DNA of 64,000 bases from Fictibacillus fluitans (GCF_030418125.1 NZ_JAUHTR010000010.1:87347-151346); one strand, 5' to 3'; counted from the stretch's first letter, positions 7,956 through 16,494 are shown. Program-made: numbers and translations. The notes: generated from the letters alone by a model not told the origin.

Positions 7956-8500
7956 ATGAATTGAGTGTTATTGTAAAAGAGATGCAAGGCGTTATTGAAC
8001 AGATTGGAGAAAAAGAGGTTGAGCGCTTTTTTACAGAACTCCAGAAAACAACGAGGATCTTTGTCACAGGCGAGGGAAGATCCGGGTTTATGGCAAAAGC
8101 ATTTGCCATGCGCCTGATGCACCTTGGGTATAATATGTATGTCGTTGGTGAGACAGTAACACCAGCGGTTGCCGGGGGAGATTGCCTCATTGCCATATCC
8201 GGTTCTGGGTCCACTCAGTCCGTGATCCATCAGGCACAGCGGTCAAAGTCAGCAGGCTCCAATGTAGTATGCATTACAGCAAATGAGGATTCTGATCTGG
8301 CGCAAGTGGCTGATACATGTATTGTCATTCCGGCAGCCACTAAGAACAGAGGAGAGAAGGAAGCCAAGAGCATACAGCCGCTCAGTTCCCTTTTTGATCA
8401 GTGTTTGCATGTTTTTTGCGATGCGGTGTGCCTGAAAAGCAGCACCCGGAGAACATTGAGCCATGAGGAAGTCTTGGCTAAGCATAGCAATACGGAATAA
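7952..8500 (+). CDS. hxlB: 6-phospho-3-hexuloisomerase
   Basis: A 182-residue SIS-domain protein that interconverts 3-hexulose 6-phosphate and fructose 6-phosphate. Phosphosugar-binding motifs are GEGRSGFMAKAFAMRLMHLG (about 36-55) and ISGSGST; SIQPLSSLFDQ holds the conserved region with the catalytic Glu/His neighbourhood, and the C-terminus HEEVLAKHSNTE matches the family's end. Length is normal (about 180-190). Its start overlaps the hxlA stop (ATGA). With hxlA it would feed carbon into glycolysis, or the two could run in reverse to supply ribulose 5-phosphate. It is the last gene of the LacI operon; no clear terminator follows before the metI promoter. Confidence 0.88.
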   Translation: MNELSVIVKEMQGVIEQIGEKEVERFFTELQKTTRIFVTGEGRSGFMAKAFAMRLMHLGYNMYVVGETVTPAVAGGDCLIAISGSGSTQSVIHQAQRSKSAGSNVVCITANEDSDLAQVADTCIVIPAATKNRGEKEAKSIQPLSSLFDQCLHVFCDAVCLKSSTRRTLSHEEVLAKHSNTE

Positions 8501-8519
8501 AAAAATATAAAAAGAAAGC

Positions 8520-8548
8520 TTGAAACATTCAGATAATTGCGGTACACT
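8520..8548 (+). promoter_or_regulatory. Sigma-A promoter of the metIC operon
   Basis: TTGAAA (8520-8525), 17-base spacer, TACACT (8543-8548). The predicted start lies about 20-25 bases before the riboswitch. Confidence 0.6.
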
Positions 8549-8577
8549 AGGAACTACAATTTGATACGGATTAGATT

Positions 8578-8692
8578 TTCTTATCAAGAGAGGTAGAGGG
8601 ATTGGCCCGATGAAACCTCAGCAACCTTCAGCGATTTCTGCTGAAAAGGTGCTAAGTCCAACAAGTTCTGTAATGAACTTGGGAGATAAGAA
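8578..8692 (+). promoter_or_regulatory. SAM-I (S-box) riboswitch before metI
   Basis: Canonical S-box landmarks: P1 arms TTCTTATC and GATAAGAA, AGAGGTAGAGGGA, GGCCCGATGAAACCTCAGCAACC, AAAGGTGCTAA and the terminal GGGAGATAAG. Binding of S-adenosylmethionine favours the terminator downstream, switching off methionine synthesis genes. Confidence 0.97.
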
Positions 8693-8712
8693 GAACGACA
8701 ATTTGATTATTC

Positions 8713-8745
8713 AAAAGTCTTCTTCTTAAGAAGGCTTTTTTTATT
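8713..8745 (+). terminator. Riboswitch terminator before metI
   Basis: AGTCTTCTT and AAGAAGGCT pair around a three-base loop and are followed by seven T. The 5' arm can alternatively pair with the 3' side of the riboswitch P1 stem (AGAAGAAC region). Confidence 0.9.
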
Positions 8746-8771
8746 TTTTCTTTTGACTTTAGGAGGCTGTC

Positions 8772-9890
8772 ATGTATAAACCAGAGACAAAATTAGCTCA
8801 AATTGGAAACCGAAGTGAAGACCGCACGGGAACGGTTAATCCGCCCGTCTATTTTTCTACAGCATACCGCCATACCGGAATCGGAGAATCAAGTGGATAC
8901 GATTATATTCGAACAGGCAATCCCACACGGGAGGTTCTTGAAAAAGCGATCGCCGAACTGGAGGGAGCTGACGCCGGGTTTGCCTGTAGTTCGGGGATGG
9001 CGGCTATTGCAGCCATCCTCTCCCTCTTTCAATCAGGTGATGAATGGATTGTTTCCAGTGACTTGTACGGTGGTACCTACCGGCTTCTGGAGGAAGGATA
9101 TAAAAAATGGGGATTACCCAGTAAATATGTAGACACAGCAGACGTTGCCGAAATTGAACAGGCCATCTCTGAGAATACAAAAGCTATTTTTCTGGAGACT
9201 CCGACAAACCCGCTCATGGAAGTATGCGATATTGAAGCCGTTGCCAGCCTGGCCAAGAAACACGGGCTGCTTGTCATCGTCGATAATACCTTTTACACAC
9301 CTTTGCTTCAAAAGCCGATTGAGCTAGGGGCGGATATTGTCATCCACAGTGCAACCAAATATCTTGGCGGTCATAATGATGTCCTCGCAGGTCTGATTGC
9401 TGCCAAAGGTGAGGACTTATGCCAGGAGCTTTCCTACCATCATAATGCCTCGGGAGCGGTATTAAGCCCGTTTGATGCCTGGCTGTTAATGCGCGGGATG
9501 AAAACACTGGCCCTCCGAATGAAGAAGCATGAAGAAAACGCAAAGGCCCTGATTCAATTTCTTCAGGATCATGAAGGCGTAGATGACGTCCTTTATCCAG
9601 GAAGAGGAGGGATGATCTCCTTCCGGCTGAAGAAAGAAGAATGGGTTCCCCGTTTTCTGAAGTCTGTGAAACTGATTACTTTTGCTGAAAGCCTGGGCGG
9701 TGTTGAAAGTCTTGTAACCTATCCTGCAACCCAGACCCACGCCGATATTCCTGAAGAAATTCGTACAGCACGCGGAGTCTGCAACCGGCTTTTGCGTTTA
9801 TCGGTGGGCATTGAAGACGAAAATGATTTGATAAGCGACCTAAAACAAGCGCTGGACATTGTCCAGAAGGAGGCTGTTATTTATGAGTGA
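8772..9890 (+). CDS. metI: Cystathionine gamma-synthase / O-acetylhomoserine thiolyase MetI
   Basis: A 372-residue PLP enzyme of the Cys/Met metabolism family that makes cystathionine (or homocysteine) from an acylated homoserine. Family motifs: the tyrosine in FSTAYRHTG region, SSGMAAI, ETPTNPLMEV, and the PLP lysine in IHSATKYLGGHNDVLAG. Length equals Bacillus MetI. AGGAGG lies before ATG. Directly behind an S-box riboswitch and translationally overlapping with metC, this is the standard metIC operon. Confidence 0.95.
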   Translation: MYKPETKLAQIGNRSEDRTGTVNPPVYFSTAYRHTGIGESSGYDYIRTGNPTREVLEKAIAELEGADAGFACSSGMAAIAAILSLFQSGDEWIVSSDLYGGTYRLLEEGYKKWGLPSKYVDTADVAEIEQAISENTKAIFLETPTNPLMEVCDIEAVASLAKKHGLLVIVDNTFYTPLLQKPIELGADIVIHSATKYLGGHNDVLAGLIAAKGEDLCQELSYHHNASGAVLSPFDAWLLMRGMKTLALRMKKHEENAKALIQFLQDHEGVDDVLYPGRGGMISFRLKKEEWVPRFLKSVKLITFAESLGGVESLVTYPATQTHADIPEEIRTARGVCNRLLRLSVGIEDENDLISDLKQALDIVQKEAVIYE

Positions 9891-11061
9891 CCAATCGTGT
9901 CATACCTTTCAAACCAAGCTGCTGCATCATAAACATAAAACCGACCCGGCGACCGGCGCGGTGAGTGTGCCTATGCATCTGTCCTCCACGTTTCATCAGG
10001 ACGATATCGATCAATTTGGAAAATATGATTATGCACGGTCGGCCAATCCGACAAGGGAAGCGCTCGAACAGCAAATTGCAGATCTTGAAGGAGGATGCAG
10101 AGGCTTTGCGTTTGCCTCGGGCATGGCAGCAATCTCCACCTCATTTCTTCTTCTGTCACAAGGCGATCATATGATCATATCGGAGGATGTGTATGGCGGT
10201 ACGTTCCGTATGGTCACGCAGGTGCTTTCAAGACTGGGAATCACCCATACCTTTGTGGACATGACAGACCTTTCCGCAGTAGAAAAGGCAATCCAGCCCA
10301 ACACAAAAGCCTTTTACATTGAAACGCCATCCAACCCGCTTTTAAAAGTGACCGATATTCAGGCGGTCAGCGAATTGGCAAAAGAGGTTGGCGCGTTAAC
10401 CTTTGTGGATAATACCTTTTTAACACCGGCTCTCCAGCAGCCTTTGTCGATCGGGGCGGATATTGTTCTTCATAGTGCTACCAAATTCCTTGCCGGCCAC
10501 AGTGATGTGGTTGCCGGCCTGGCCGTGGTAAAAGATGAAGAATTGGCCGAGCGCCTTTACTTTTTGCAGAACTCGTTTGGTGCTGTGCTAGGTGTCCAGG
10601 ATTGCTGGCTTTTAATGAGAGGGCTGAAAACGTTATACGTACGCCTCCGCCACTCTGCAGAAGCAGCAGGGAAACTAGCAGACTATTTAAACGGACACCC
10701 GCTGGTCAAAAAGGTCCACTATCCGGGGTTAAAGGAGCATCCAGGCTACTTTGTACAGCGGAGCCAGGCAGAGGGGCCAGGTGCGGTCTTCTCATTTGAA
10801 CTGGAAAGCGAACAGCTGGTGCGGCCATTAACTTCCAATCTTCAAATTCCGGTTTTGGCGGTGAGCCTTGGCGCGGTGGAGTCGATTTTATCGTATCCGG
10901 CAAAAATGTCACACGCCGCTATGCCTGAAGAGGAAAGAAGAAAGAGGGGAATTTCAAATACTCTGTTCCGATTCTCTGCAGGCTTGGAAGACCCCGAAGA
11001 TTTAATTGCAGATTTTGAATTTGCTTTGGCACAAAGCACTATACACACGCTTGCAAGATAA
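9883..11061 (+). CDS. metC: Cystathionine beta-lyase MetC
   Basis: A 392-residue PLP enzyme that splits cystathionine to homocysteine, pyruvate and ammonia. Motifs: ASGMAAIST, ETPSNPLLKV and the PLP lysine in LHSATKFLAGHSDVVAG. ATG 9883 is chosen because AAGGAGG is ten bases upstream; a longer in-frame TTG at 9859 lies before that site. The start overlaps the metI stop by eight bases, so translation is coupled. The paralogous order synthase then lyase follows B. subtilis metIC. Confidence 0.94.
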   Translation: MSDQSCHTFQTKLLHHKHKTDPATGAVSVPMHLSSTFHQDDIDQFGKYDYARSANPTREALEQQIADLEGGCRGFAFASGMAAISTSFLLLSQGDHMIISEDVYGGTFRMVTQVLSRLGITHTFVDMTDLSAVEKAIQPNTKAFYIETPSNPLLKVTDIQAVSELAKEVGALTFVDNTFLTPALQQPLSIGADIVLHSATKFLAGHSDVVAGLAVVKDEELAERLYFLQNSFGAVLGVQDCWLLMRGLKTLYVRLRHSAEAAGKLADYLNGHPLVKKVHYPGLKEHPGYFVQRSQAEGPGAVFSFELESEQLVRPLTSNLQIPVLAVSLGAVESILSYPAKMSHAAMPEEERRKRGISNTLFRFSAGLEDPEDLIADFEFALAQSTIHTLAR

Positions 11062-11076
11062 GCGTTATTGAAGGGA

Positions 11077-11114
11077 AAACGAGTCTTCGTTTAAAAGACT
11101 CGTTTTTTGTTTTT
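11077..11114 (+). terminator. Terminator of metIC
   Basis: AAAACGAGTCTT / AAGACTCGTTTT stem of twelve base pairs, then T-rich sequence. Confidence 0.93.
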
Positions 11115-11292
11115 TTTTAAAACTTTGTGCATTCTCTTTACCCCAATTTTTCCTTCCATCAAAATAAAGACTTTTTTCGCCGGAAAGGGGTTCCTGGACA
11201 GGAATTCCTCTTTTTTGTATGTGAGATGTCTATACCATTTTAAGTATTTGTACATAAAATAAACAGACACTCATACAGAAAGGGAGCACAGC

Positions 11293-11505
11293 ATGAAAGA
11301 CGCATCCTACCTGCCTTTTTGTGCAGAGGATTTCCTGCAAAACGTTCAAGCCGGGGATACTCACTTTTTTGTCTTCCGGGGCTCAACCATTCCGGTGAGA
11401 CTGACATTTATATCGTATAACTCGGTGACCAACTGTATCACAGCATCCCTTGAAGAGGGAAGAAATCTTATATTTGACTGCAAATATGTGGCTGCAGTCT
11501 TCTAA
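11293..11505 (+). CDS. Small protein of unknown function, paralogue of the 34169-34420 product
   Basis: A 70-residue soluble protein with an AGGGAGC site before ATG and its own terminator. I do not recognise a named family. It shares with the product at 34169 the spaced pattern GD..FF.VF.G...TF..YNS.TNC.T and a C-terminal DC..A.V, so the two are clearly related; the product at 33895 is a more distant relative. No signal peptide or membrane segment. Because the other two members sit beside probable spore-surface genes, a spore-coat role is possible, but that is inference. Confidence 0.75.
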   Translation: MKDASYLPFCAEDFLQNVQAGDTHFFVFRGSTIPVRLTFISYNSVTNCITASLEEGRNLIFDCKYVAAVF

Positions 11506-11507
11506 AA

Positions 11508-11552
11508 ACCTCCCAGATTCCGAGACGAATCGGTTCCGGGAGGTTTTTATTA
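11508..11552 (+). terminator. Terminator after the small paralogue gene
   Basis: AAAACCTCCC and GGGAGGTTTTT enclose a second inner pairing (GATTCCGA / TCGGTTC); T-rich tail. Confidence 0.9.
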
Positions 11553-11569
11553 TTCAAGCAAGAGAAAAA

Positions 11570-12262
11570 TCAGTAGAGAAAAGGTACAAGTTTGCTTGTG
11601 CTCTTTCGATATTGCAAAAAAGCGGTACCGTATTTTTCTTCGAGGTGCTGGTCGAGCATGGGGATATTATAGAAAGTAAATAAAATAAACAGGGCAGCAG
11701 GAATGAAAAGTGCCCACAGGTTCCAGGTTAACATAGCCAGCGCCAATACCCACAGGCAATCGCCAAAATAGTTCACATGCATGGAATAGCGGAACAGTCC
11801 GCCAGTATACAGTTTTCCGTGATTGGAAGGATTCTTTTTCCAGCGGTCCCGCAGCCATTCGGAATAAGTGTTAATAAACGAACCCAGAAAAAAGATCAGA
11901 ACAAAGGATATATCCCAAGCATTTAAGGGCTTGTTAGTAAAAAGGCTCAGTAGAGGAATGAGCAGATAATAGATGGCAAAGGCAAAAGGTACGGTAAATG
12001 CTTCTTCCCACGGGAGGGGCCTTTTTAAAAAATAAAAAATCGTAAAGATCATTCGGATATAGGTGAGAACAATTAAGAATAACATCAGACCATTGCGGCG
12101 TTCATCGCCATGGGGAAGGTTCCAGTTCAACCAGCTGTTCATTATGGCAGGTCCATTATACAAAAGCAGCCAGCATGCAGCGATAAGAATGAGGGTTTCC
12201 AAACCCATTAGGACGAGTCGGGGATACAACGAATGGAGCTGGTGGTCATACAATTTATTCAT
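11570..12262 (-). CDS. Integral membrane protein of the isoprenylcysteine methyltransferase / DUF1295 type
   Basis: A 230-residue membrane protein with about five hydrophobic helices (near 13-35, 58-82, 90-115, 125-145, 180-205). The C-terminal part shows the family pattern: GLFRYSMHVNYFGDCLW (cofactor region), then MLDQHLEEKYGTAFLQYRKSTSKLVPFLY, typical of ICMT, PEMT and steroid-reductase-like proteins. Substrate unknown. ATG at 12262 has CGGAGG at good spacing; a longer frame upstream lacks such a site. It is divergent from a tetR gene whose operator lies between, so it is likely the repressed target. Confidence 0.8.
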   Translation of the reverse strand: MNKLYDHQLHSLYPRLVLMGLETLILIAACWLLLYNGPAIMNSWLNWNLPHGDERRNGLMLFLIVLTYIRMIFTIFYFLKRPLPWEEAFTVPFAFAIYYLLIPLLSLFTNKPLNAWDISFVLIFFLGSFINTYSEWLRDRWKKNPSNHGKLYTGGLFRYSMHVNYFGDCLWVLALAMLTWNLWALFIPAALFILFTFYNIPMLDQHLEEKYGTAFLQYRKSTSKLVPFLY

Positions 12263-12345
12263 TGATAAACCTCCGAATTTTAAAATTTGAATATATTGTA
12301 TTTCATATTTTAAGTATAAGGCTGCACCTGAATAAAATCTACATA

Positions 12346-12378
12346 ATTTTGAAATTTCATGATTCTGTATTTCAAAAT
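12346..12378. promoter_or_regulatory. Likely TetR operator in the divergent intergenic region
   Basis: ATTTTGAAAT and ATTTCAAAAT form a perfect ten-base inverted repeat separated by 13 bases. It sits just before TATAAT (12383-12388), the probable -10 box of the tetR-type gene, where a bound regulator would block transcription. Confidence 0.65.
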
Positions 12379-12407
12379 GGAGTATAATGAGAAGGAGGTG
12401 ATGGTGA

Positions 12408-13040
12408 ATGGATGGATTTACCCGTCGTACGGAACAGAAAAAAAAGATCATTCTGGATGTTGCATTTGAGAAATTACAAAACCAAAATTATAAAAAGGCA
12501 ACGATAAAAGAAATAGCCAAAATGGCTGGTGTTTCCCAAGTGACCATCTATAATTATTTCGGCAGCAAGGATCAGCTTCTTTTTGAAGCACTTGAGAGGT
12601 TGATGAATCAGAAGCTTAATAAGTATGAACAAGCGATGAAAATGGAGGGGAATTATCCAAAGCTGGTAAGTCATATCATGGCTGAGGAAATGAAGTTTGT
12701 AAAGGTAATTATGGAGGGCATCAATCAGTCAGCGGAGATCGAGTGGATGCAAGAAAAAATGAAAGACTTTCAGAATTCACATTTGATTCCCTTCATGATA
12801 AAACTTATCAAACAAGGAATTAGAGAGGGATTCATTTCTCCTCATTTATCTGAAGAAGAGCTGCTGTTTTATTTTGGCATGTACCAAAGGGAATTAAGCC
12901 GGCTGTATGTAGAAAAAGGCGAGACTAAATCTCTAATTAGTGAAGAAACGTTTATTCATTTCTTCTTTAATGGACTAACAGGAGGAATTACAATGAAAAG
13001 TAAAAATATGTCCGATTTTTACAATCATTTAGATAAATAG
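12408..13040 (+). CDS. TetR-family transcription regulator
   Basis: A 210-residue regulator. The N-terminal DNA-binding domain reads IILDVAFEKLQNQNYKKATI...IAKMAGVSQVTIYNYFGSKDQL, the classic TetR helix-turn-helix (residues about 12-60). The rest is a helical ligand domain without recognised motifs. AAGGAGGTG is eight bases from ATG 12408. Divergent from the membrane methyltransferase-like gene, with an inverted repeat between them, so it likely controls both. Confidence 0.9.
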   Translation: MDGFTRRTEQKKKIILDVAFEKLQNQNYKKATIKEIAKMAGVSQVTIYNYFGSKDQLLFEALERLMNQKLNKYEQAMKMEGNYPKLVSHIMAEEMKFVKVIMEGINQSAEIEWMQEKMKDFQNSHLIPFMIKLIKQGIREGFISPHLSEEELLFYFGMYQRELSRLYVEKGETKSLISEETFIHFFFNGLTGGITMKSKNMSDFYNHLDK

Positions 13041-13162
13041 TGTTCTAGAATAGAGATGTACGATATGAGAACGAGATTTCAAGGAGGTGTGCAGGTTTCC
13101 TTTGATCAAGAGTTTCTGGATTTACTGATCGTTTAAGAAAAGTAAACGGAAGGAGTCTGGTA

Positions 13163-13699
13163 ATGAAATCAATAACAAAGAACGCGCAGTATATGGCACT
13201 TGCTTTGGGATTGACGCTCACCTCAGTAACAGGTGTGCTCCCTTTATCAGAGGCTGCCCCTGTATCCGCCTCATCCGATGACTTGCAGAATACTGTGGCT
13301 TACCACGAGGTGACGGCCTGGATGCTGAATGTCCGTGCCGAACCAAATGCGCATTCACATATAATCGGTGTGCTCCATAATGGAGAAGTTGTTGGAGTCG
13401 AAGGGTATATTGAGGATACTAAATGGGCCTTGATTGATTACGACAAAGGTGAAAATGCGTTTGTTAACTCTAGTTATTTGAAGATAACATTAAGCACAGT
13501 CAAAACGACTGCCAATTTGAATTTGCGGGAAGATGCAAAAATGAGCGGGAAGATATTGGCTGTAATCCCTAAAGGAACAAAACTAACAAATGTACGGTGG
13601 GGATTCGGAGACTATCAAAAGTGGGCTTATGTTACGTATAAAGGTTATACCGGCTGGGTTTATGACTCCTATCTCTATCCCAATGATACGATAGGATAG
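13163..13699 (+). CDS. Secreted protein with two bacterial SH3 domains
   Basis: A 178-residue protein with an N-terminal signal peptide (hydrophobic MALALGLTLTSVTGVLPL, cleavage near SEAAPVSA) and two SH3b domains: about 50-107 (WMLNVRAEPNAHSHIIGVL) and about 110-175 (ANLNLREDAKMSGKILAVIPKG). Such domains bind cell-wall peptides. No enzyme domain is attached, so it may be a wall-binding or envelope-stress protein. GGAAGGAG precedes ATG. It ends at its own terminator. Confidence 0.85.
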   Translation: MKSITKNAQYMALALGLTLTSVTGVLPLSEAAPVSASSDDLQNTVAYHEVTAWMLNVRAEPNAHSHIIGVLHNGEVVGVEGYIEDTKWALIDYDKGENAFVNSSYLKITLSTVKTTANLNLREDAKMSGKILAVIPKGTKLTNVRWGFGDYQKWAYVTYKGYTGWVYDSYLYPNDTIG

Positions 13700-13747
13700 G
13701 TCTGTGCGATAAAAGGTAGGGGCCTTGGTCAAAAGAAAAGTGTACGT

Positions 13748-13779
13748 ACCAGTTTTCAGTAGGAAAACTGGTTTTTTTT
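13748..13779 (+). terminator. Terminator of the SH3 gene
   Basis: ACCAGTTTTC / GAAAACTGGT with an AGTAG loop and eight T. Confidence 0.92.
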
Positions 13780-13985
13780 ATTAAGCAAAAATCAATATTC
13801 GGTTTATAGTCAGTTATCTGGAAATCCGAATGAAAGCGCTATAATTCATACTGAAAAGGTGGATGGCAGACGATGAATCGTACTAATGGTCAGCCCCATC
13901 TGTTCAGATAACATAGGATTAAGACAAGGGAAAAAGTGGTATGTACTTAGAGCACGCAATAACAACAATAGGAGGAATAAAAAAG

Positions 13986-14825
13986 ATGGCAACTAGTTTA
14001 ACAGATACAACTACTCTACATAATGGAGTAAAAATGCCGCGCTTCGGGTTGGGTGTTTTTAAAGTAAAAGAAGGAGAAGAAGTAATCGAATCTGTAAAAG
14101 CTGCAATTAAAAATGGTTATATCAGTATTGATACGGCAGCAATTTACGGAAACGAAGAGGGAGTAGGGCAAGCGATCAGAGAATCGGGAGTTGCTCGTGA
14201 AGACCTGTTCATCACAACAAAGCTATGGAACAGCGAGCAAGGATATGACTCGACATTAAAGGCATTCGAAACAAGCATGGAAAAACTCGGTCTGGAATAT
14301 CTGGACCTCTATCTTATTCACTGGCCTGGAAAAGATAAATATAAAGATACATGGAAAGCGTTTGAAAAGCTGTATAATGACGGAAGAATAAAGGCAATTG
14401 GGGTAAGCAACTTCCAGGTTCACCATTTGGAGGATTTGATGAGTTCATGTGAAATCAAACCGATGGTTAATCAGGTGGAATATCACCCGCATTTAACCCA
14501 GAAAGAGCTTCATGCGTTCTGCAAAAAAAATGAAATCCAATTGGAAGCATGGTCACCGCTTAAACAGGGACAGCTTTTGGAAGATGCTACACTGAAAGAA
14601 ATTGCCGATAAGCACAATAAAACGGTAGCTCAGGTGATCTTGCGCTGGGATCTGCAAAATGAAGTGGTAACCATTCCAAAATCAACAAAAGAACACCGTA
14701 TTATTGAAAATGCTGATGTATTCGATTTTGAATTAAGCAGTGAGGATATGGAGCGAATTGATGGGTTGAACCAGGACAGCCGTGCTGGTACGCATCCGGA
14801 CCATATGACTGTTGGCTTCGAATAA
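13986..14825 (+). CDS. Aldo/keto reductase (glyoxal reductase YvgN-like)
   Basis: A 279-residue NADPH-dependent aldo/keto reductase. Catalytic tetrad: D in [10 protein letters not shown] in [10 protein letters not shown] in TTKLWN and H in LIHWPG. NADPH-binding region [10 protein letters not shown] is present near the C-terminus. Length and sequence match Bacillus YvgN/YtbE proteins that reduce methylglyoxal and related aldehydes. ATG 13986 is chosen because TAGGAGG lies upstream; an earlier in-frame ATG at 13941 lacks a site. Single gene with terminator. Confidence 0.9.
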   Translation: MATSLTDTTTLHNGVKMPRFGLGVFKVKEGEEVIESVKAAIKNGYISIDTAAIYGNEEGVGQAIRESGVAREDLFITTKLWNSEQGYDSTLKAFETSMEKLGLEYLDLYLIHWPGKDKYKDTWKAFEKLYNDGRIKAIGVSNFQVHHLEDLMSSCEIKPMVNQVEYHPHLTQKELHAFCKKNEIQLEAWSPLKQGQLLEDATLKEIADKHNKTVAQVILRWDLQNEVVTIPKSTKEHRIIENADVFDFELSSEDMERIDGLNQDSRAGTHPDHMTVGFE

Positions 14826-14831
14826 AACGTG

Positions 14832-14864
14832 CAAAGGATGACCTGCTGCAGGTCATCCTTTTTA
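14832..14864 (+). terminator. Terminator of the aldo/keto reductase gene
   Basis: AAAGGATGACCTG / CAGGTCATCCTTT, perfect stem, T-rich tail. The A-rich left side allows use by the convergent gene too. Confidence 0.93.
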
Positions 14865-14900
14865 TTTTTCATATTGAAATATCTTTTAGTCACTATCAAT

Positions 14901-15821
14901 TCACTCGCGGGAATAATTCATTGTACAATCCGTATCTTCGAGATCAATTTGAATGGTTGTATGCTCAATATGAAATTGTTCCTTCAACAGCTGATTCGCC
15001 TTTTTCAACAAGGTTTGCTGATGTTCCTCTGAGTCCGCCACGAGGTGACAGCTGAGAGCGGGAAAATCTGAAGAGATCGACCATACATGAAGATCATGGA
15101 CTTGCTTCACTTCAGGAATCGAAAGCAATGCCTGTTTGATCTCCTCAAAGTTAATATTTTGAGGTGTTCCTTCCATTAATATGTGAACAGATTCTTTCGT
15201 CACTCTCCAGCCGCTGATCAGGACCAGAATTGCTACAATAATGCTTGCGATGGGATCTGCCAGATTCCAATTGAAAAACATGATGAGAAGGGCAGCCGTG
15301 ATTGCGCCGACGGATCCGAGCATATCCCCAAGTACGTGAAGAAAAGCACTTTTAACATTCAGGTTTTCATCTTTGTCGCCCTTCATGAGGATGTAGGCTG
15401 CTGCAATGTTTACAATCAAACCGATGATTGAAATAATAAGCATCCCTTTACTGATGACTGAAGGGGGATTCAAGATGCGCTGATAGGATTCCCAAAAGAT
15501 ATAAATGGCGATCGCTAACAGAGCAATTCCGTTGATAAATGCCGCTAAAATTTCAAAACGCCGATAACCATACGTTTTTGACTGGGAGGATGACTTTTGG
15601 CCATAGGTCAAGGCCAGGTAGCTTAATCCAAGAGCTGCCGCGTCACTTAACATATGCCCTGCATCTGATAGTAACGCCAGGCTGTTGGTCATTATACCGC
15701 CGGCAATCTCCACGACCATATAAGCTGTGATCAGAAAGAATGCCCATTTTAATGCCCTTTTATTGTTCGTACCATGATGGTGATGTCCATGAGTTTCCCC
15801 ATGGCTGTGAGAATGAGCCAT
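14901..15821 (-). CDS. czcD: Cation diffusion facilitator, Zn/Cd/Co efflux (CzcD-type)
   Basis: A 306-residue CDF antiporter exporting divalent metal. N-terminal His-rich tail (HSHSHGETHGHHHHG) is followed by six helices with metal-site motifs LLSDAGHMLSDAAALG in helix 2 and HVLGDMLGSVGAI in helix 5. A cytoplasmic domain (about 210-300) holds EVKQVHDLHVWSISS. AGGAGTG precedes ATG. A 12-2-12 ArsR/SmtB operator lies 23 bases upstream, and the matching sensor gene is next to it, divergently oriented. Confidence 0.94.
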   Translation of the reverse strand: MAHSHSHGETHGHHHHGTNNKRALKWAFFLITAYMVVEIAGGIMTNSLALLSDAGHMLSDAAALGLSYLALTYGQKSSSQSKTYGYRRFEILAAFINGIALLAIAIYIFWESYQRILNPPSVISKGMLIISIIGLIVNIAAAYILMKGDKDENLNVKSAFLHVLGDMLGSVGAITAALLIMFFNWNLADPIASIIVAILVLISGWRVTKESVHILMEGTPQNINFEEIKQALLSIPEVKQVHDLHVWSISSDFPALSCHLVADSEEHQQTLLKKANQLLKEQFHIEHTTIQIDLEDTDCTMNYSRE

Positions 15822-15843
15822 AAATGCACCACTCCTTTTTATC

Positions 15844-15869
15844 TATATATGAATATATGCTCATATATA
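15844..15869. promoter_or_regulatory. ArsR/SmtB-type 12-2-12 operator of czcD
   Basis: Arms TATATATGAATA and TGCTCATATATA match at 10 of 12 positions around a central TA. The core TGAA-N6-CTCA fits the TGAA-N6-TTCA consensus known for SmtB/CzrA sensors. Related sites precede the sensor gene and the P-type ATPase. Confidence 0.75.
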
Positions 15870-16037
15870 TTGTATAAGAACATCTTTTACCGCGCAATGA
15901 TTTTCCTTTATTTTGTATACTTTTCCCCATATTTCTTATGAAATGCGGAATAGATGCACAGTTTATTCATTATAGTTAAAGAAAAGAGAAAAGCAGCATA
16001 TCAGATTGCAGCATTTACAGAAGGATATCATTCGTTT

Positions 16038-16063
16038 ACAATATGAGTAGTTATTCATATAGG
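16038..16063. promoter_or_regulatory. ArsR/SmtB-type operator of the sensor gene
   Basis: ATATGAG-TAGTTA-TTCATAT gives TGAG-N6-TTCA, with 9 of 12 symmetric positions over the 26-base site. It lies about 25 bases before the sensor start codon, so autoregulation is likely. Confidence 0.65.
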
Positions 16064-16088
16064 TTGAAGTGGTTAGGAGATGATATAT

Positions 16089-16412
16089 ATGGATGAACAC
16101 GAAAAAGCGATTATAGAAAGTGAACATTTGGATGAGGAAACTCTTTTTGTAGCCTCTCAAACCTTTAAGGCGCTTTCTGACCCTACGCGAATACGAATTC
16201 TTCACCTGTTATCACTTAAAGAATCTTCAGTGAATGAAATAGCTGAAAAGCTTTCATTATTACAATCAACTGTTTCACATCAATTGCGGTTTTTGAAAAA
16301 TCTTCGCCTTGTAAAATTCAGAAGAGCAGGAACAACCCTGTTTTATTCAATTGATGATGATCATGTGATTACATTGTTAAACCAGGCAATTCATCATGCA
16401 TGCCATGATTGA
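16089..16412 (+). CDS. czrA: ArsR/SmtB-family metal sensor repressor (CzrA-like)
   Basis: A 107-residue winged-helix repressor. [50 protein letters not shown] is the DNA-binding domain. The last helix holds D-x-H ([19 protein letters not shown]), the alpha-5 zinc site type of CzrA/SmtB, and the protein lacks the CVC of arsenic sensors. ATG 16089 is preferred over 16080 because TTAGGAG is nine bases away from it. Between czcD and a P1B ATPase, it should repress both until zinc, cadmium or cobalt rises. Symbol given by type; orthology is not proved. Confidence 0.85.
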   Translation: MDEHEKAIIESEHLDEETLFVASQTFKALSDPTRIRILHLLSLKESSVNEIAEKLSLLQSTVSHQLRFLKNLRLVKFRRAGTTLFYSIDDDHVITLLNQAIHHACHD

Positions 16413-16433
16413 ACCTTTACTTAATACACTGTG

Positions 16434-16494
16434 TTGACACTCTTATTCGTATTGAACATATAATGAATTATATATGAATTACTGCACATATAAG
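16434..16494 (+). promoter_or_regulatory. Promoter and operator region of the P-type ATPase
   Basis: TTGACA at 16434-16439 is followed by TATAAT at 16459-16464 (19-base spacing) or CATATA (17-base). Two overlapping candidate sensor sites follow: ATATAAT-GA-ATTATAT (16458-16473, within a 26-base site with 9 of 12 matches) and TATATGAA-TTACTG-CACATATA (16471-16492), a degenerate TGAA-N6-TTCA. Either would cover the -10 box or transcription start. Confidence 0.55.

Noticed and set aside
13090..13137. Short frame GTG...VQVSFDQEFLDLLIV behind AAGGAGG
   Set aside because: Only one base separates the ribosome site from GTG and the peptide has 15 residues; probably chance.
16434..16464. TTGACA-19-TATAAT before the P1B ATPase as a MerR-type promoter
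   Set aside because: A 17-base alternative (CATATA) exists, no merR gene is near, and ArsR/SmtB-type sites overlap the region.
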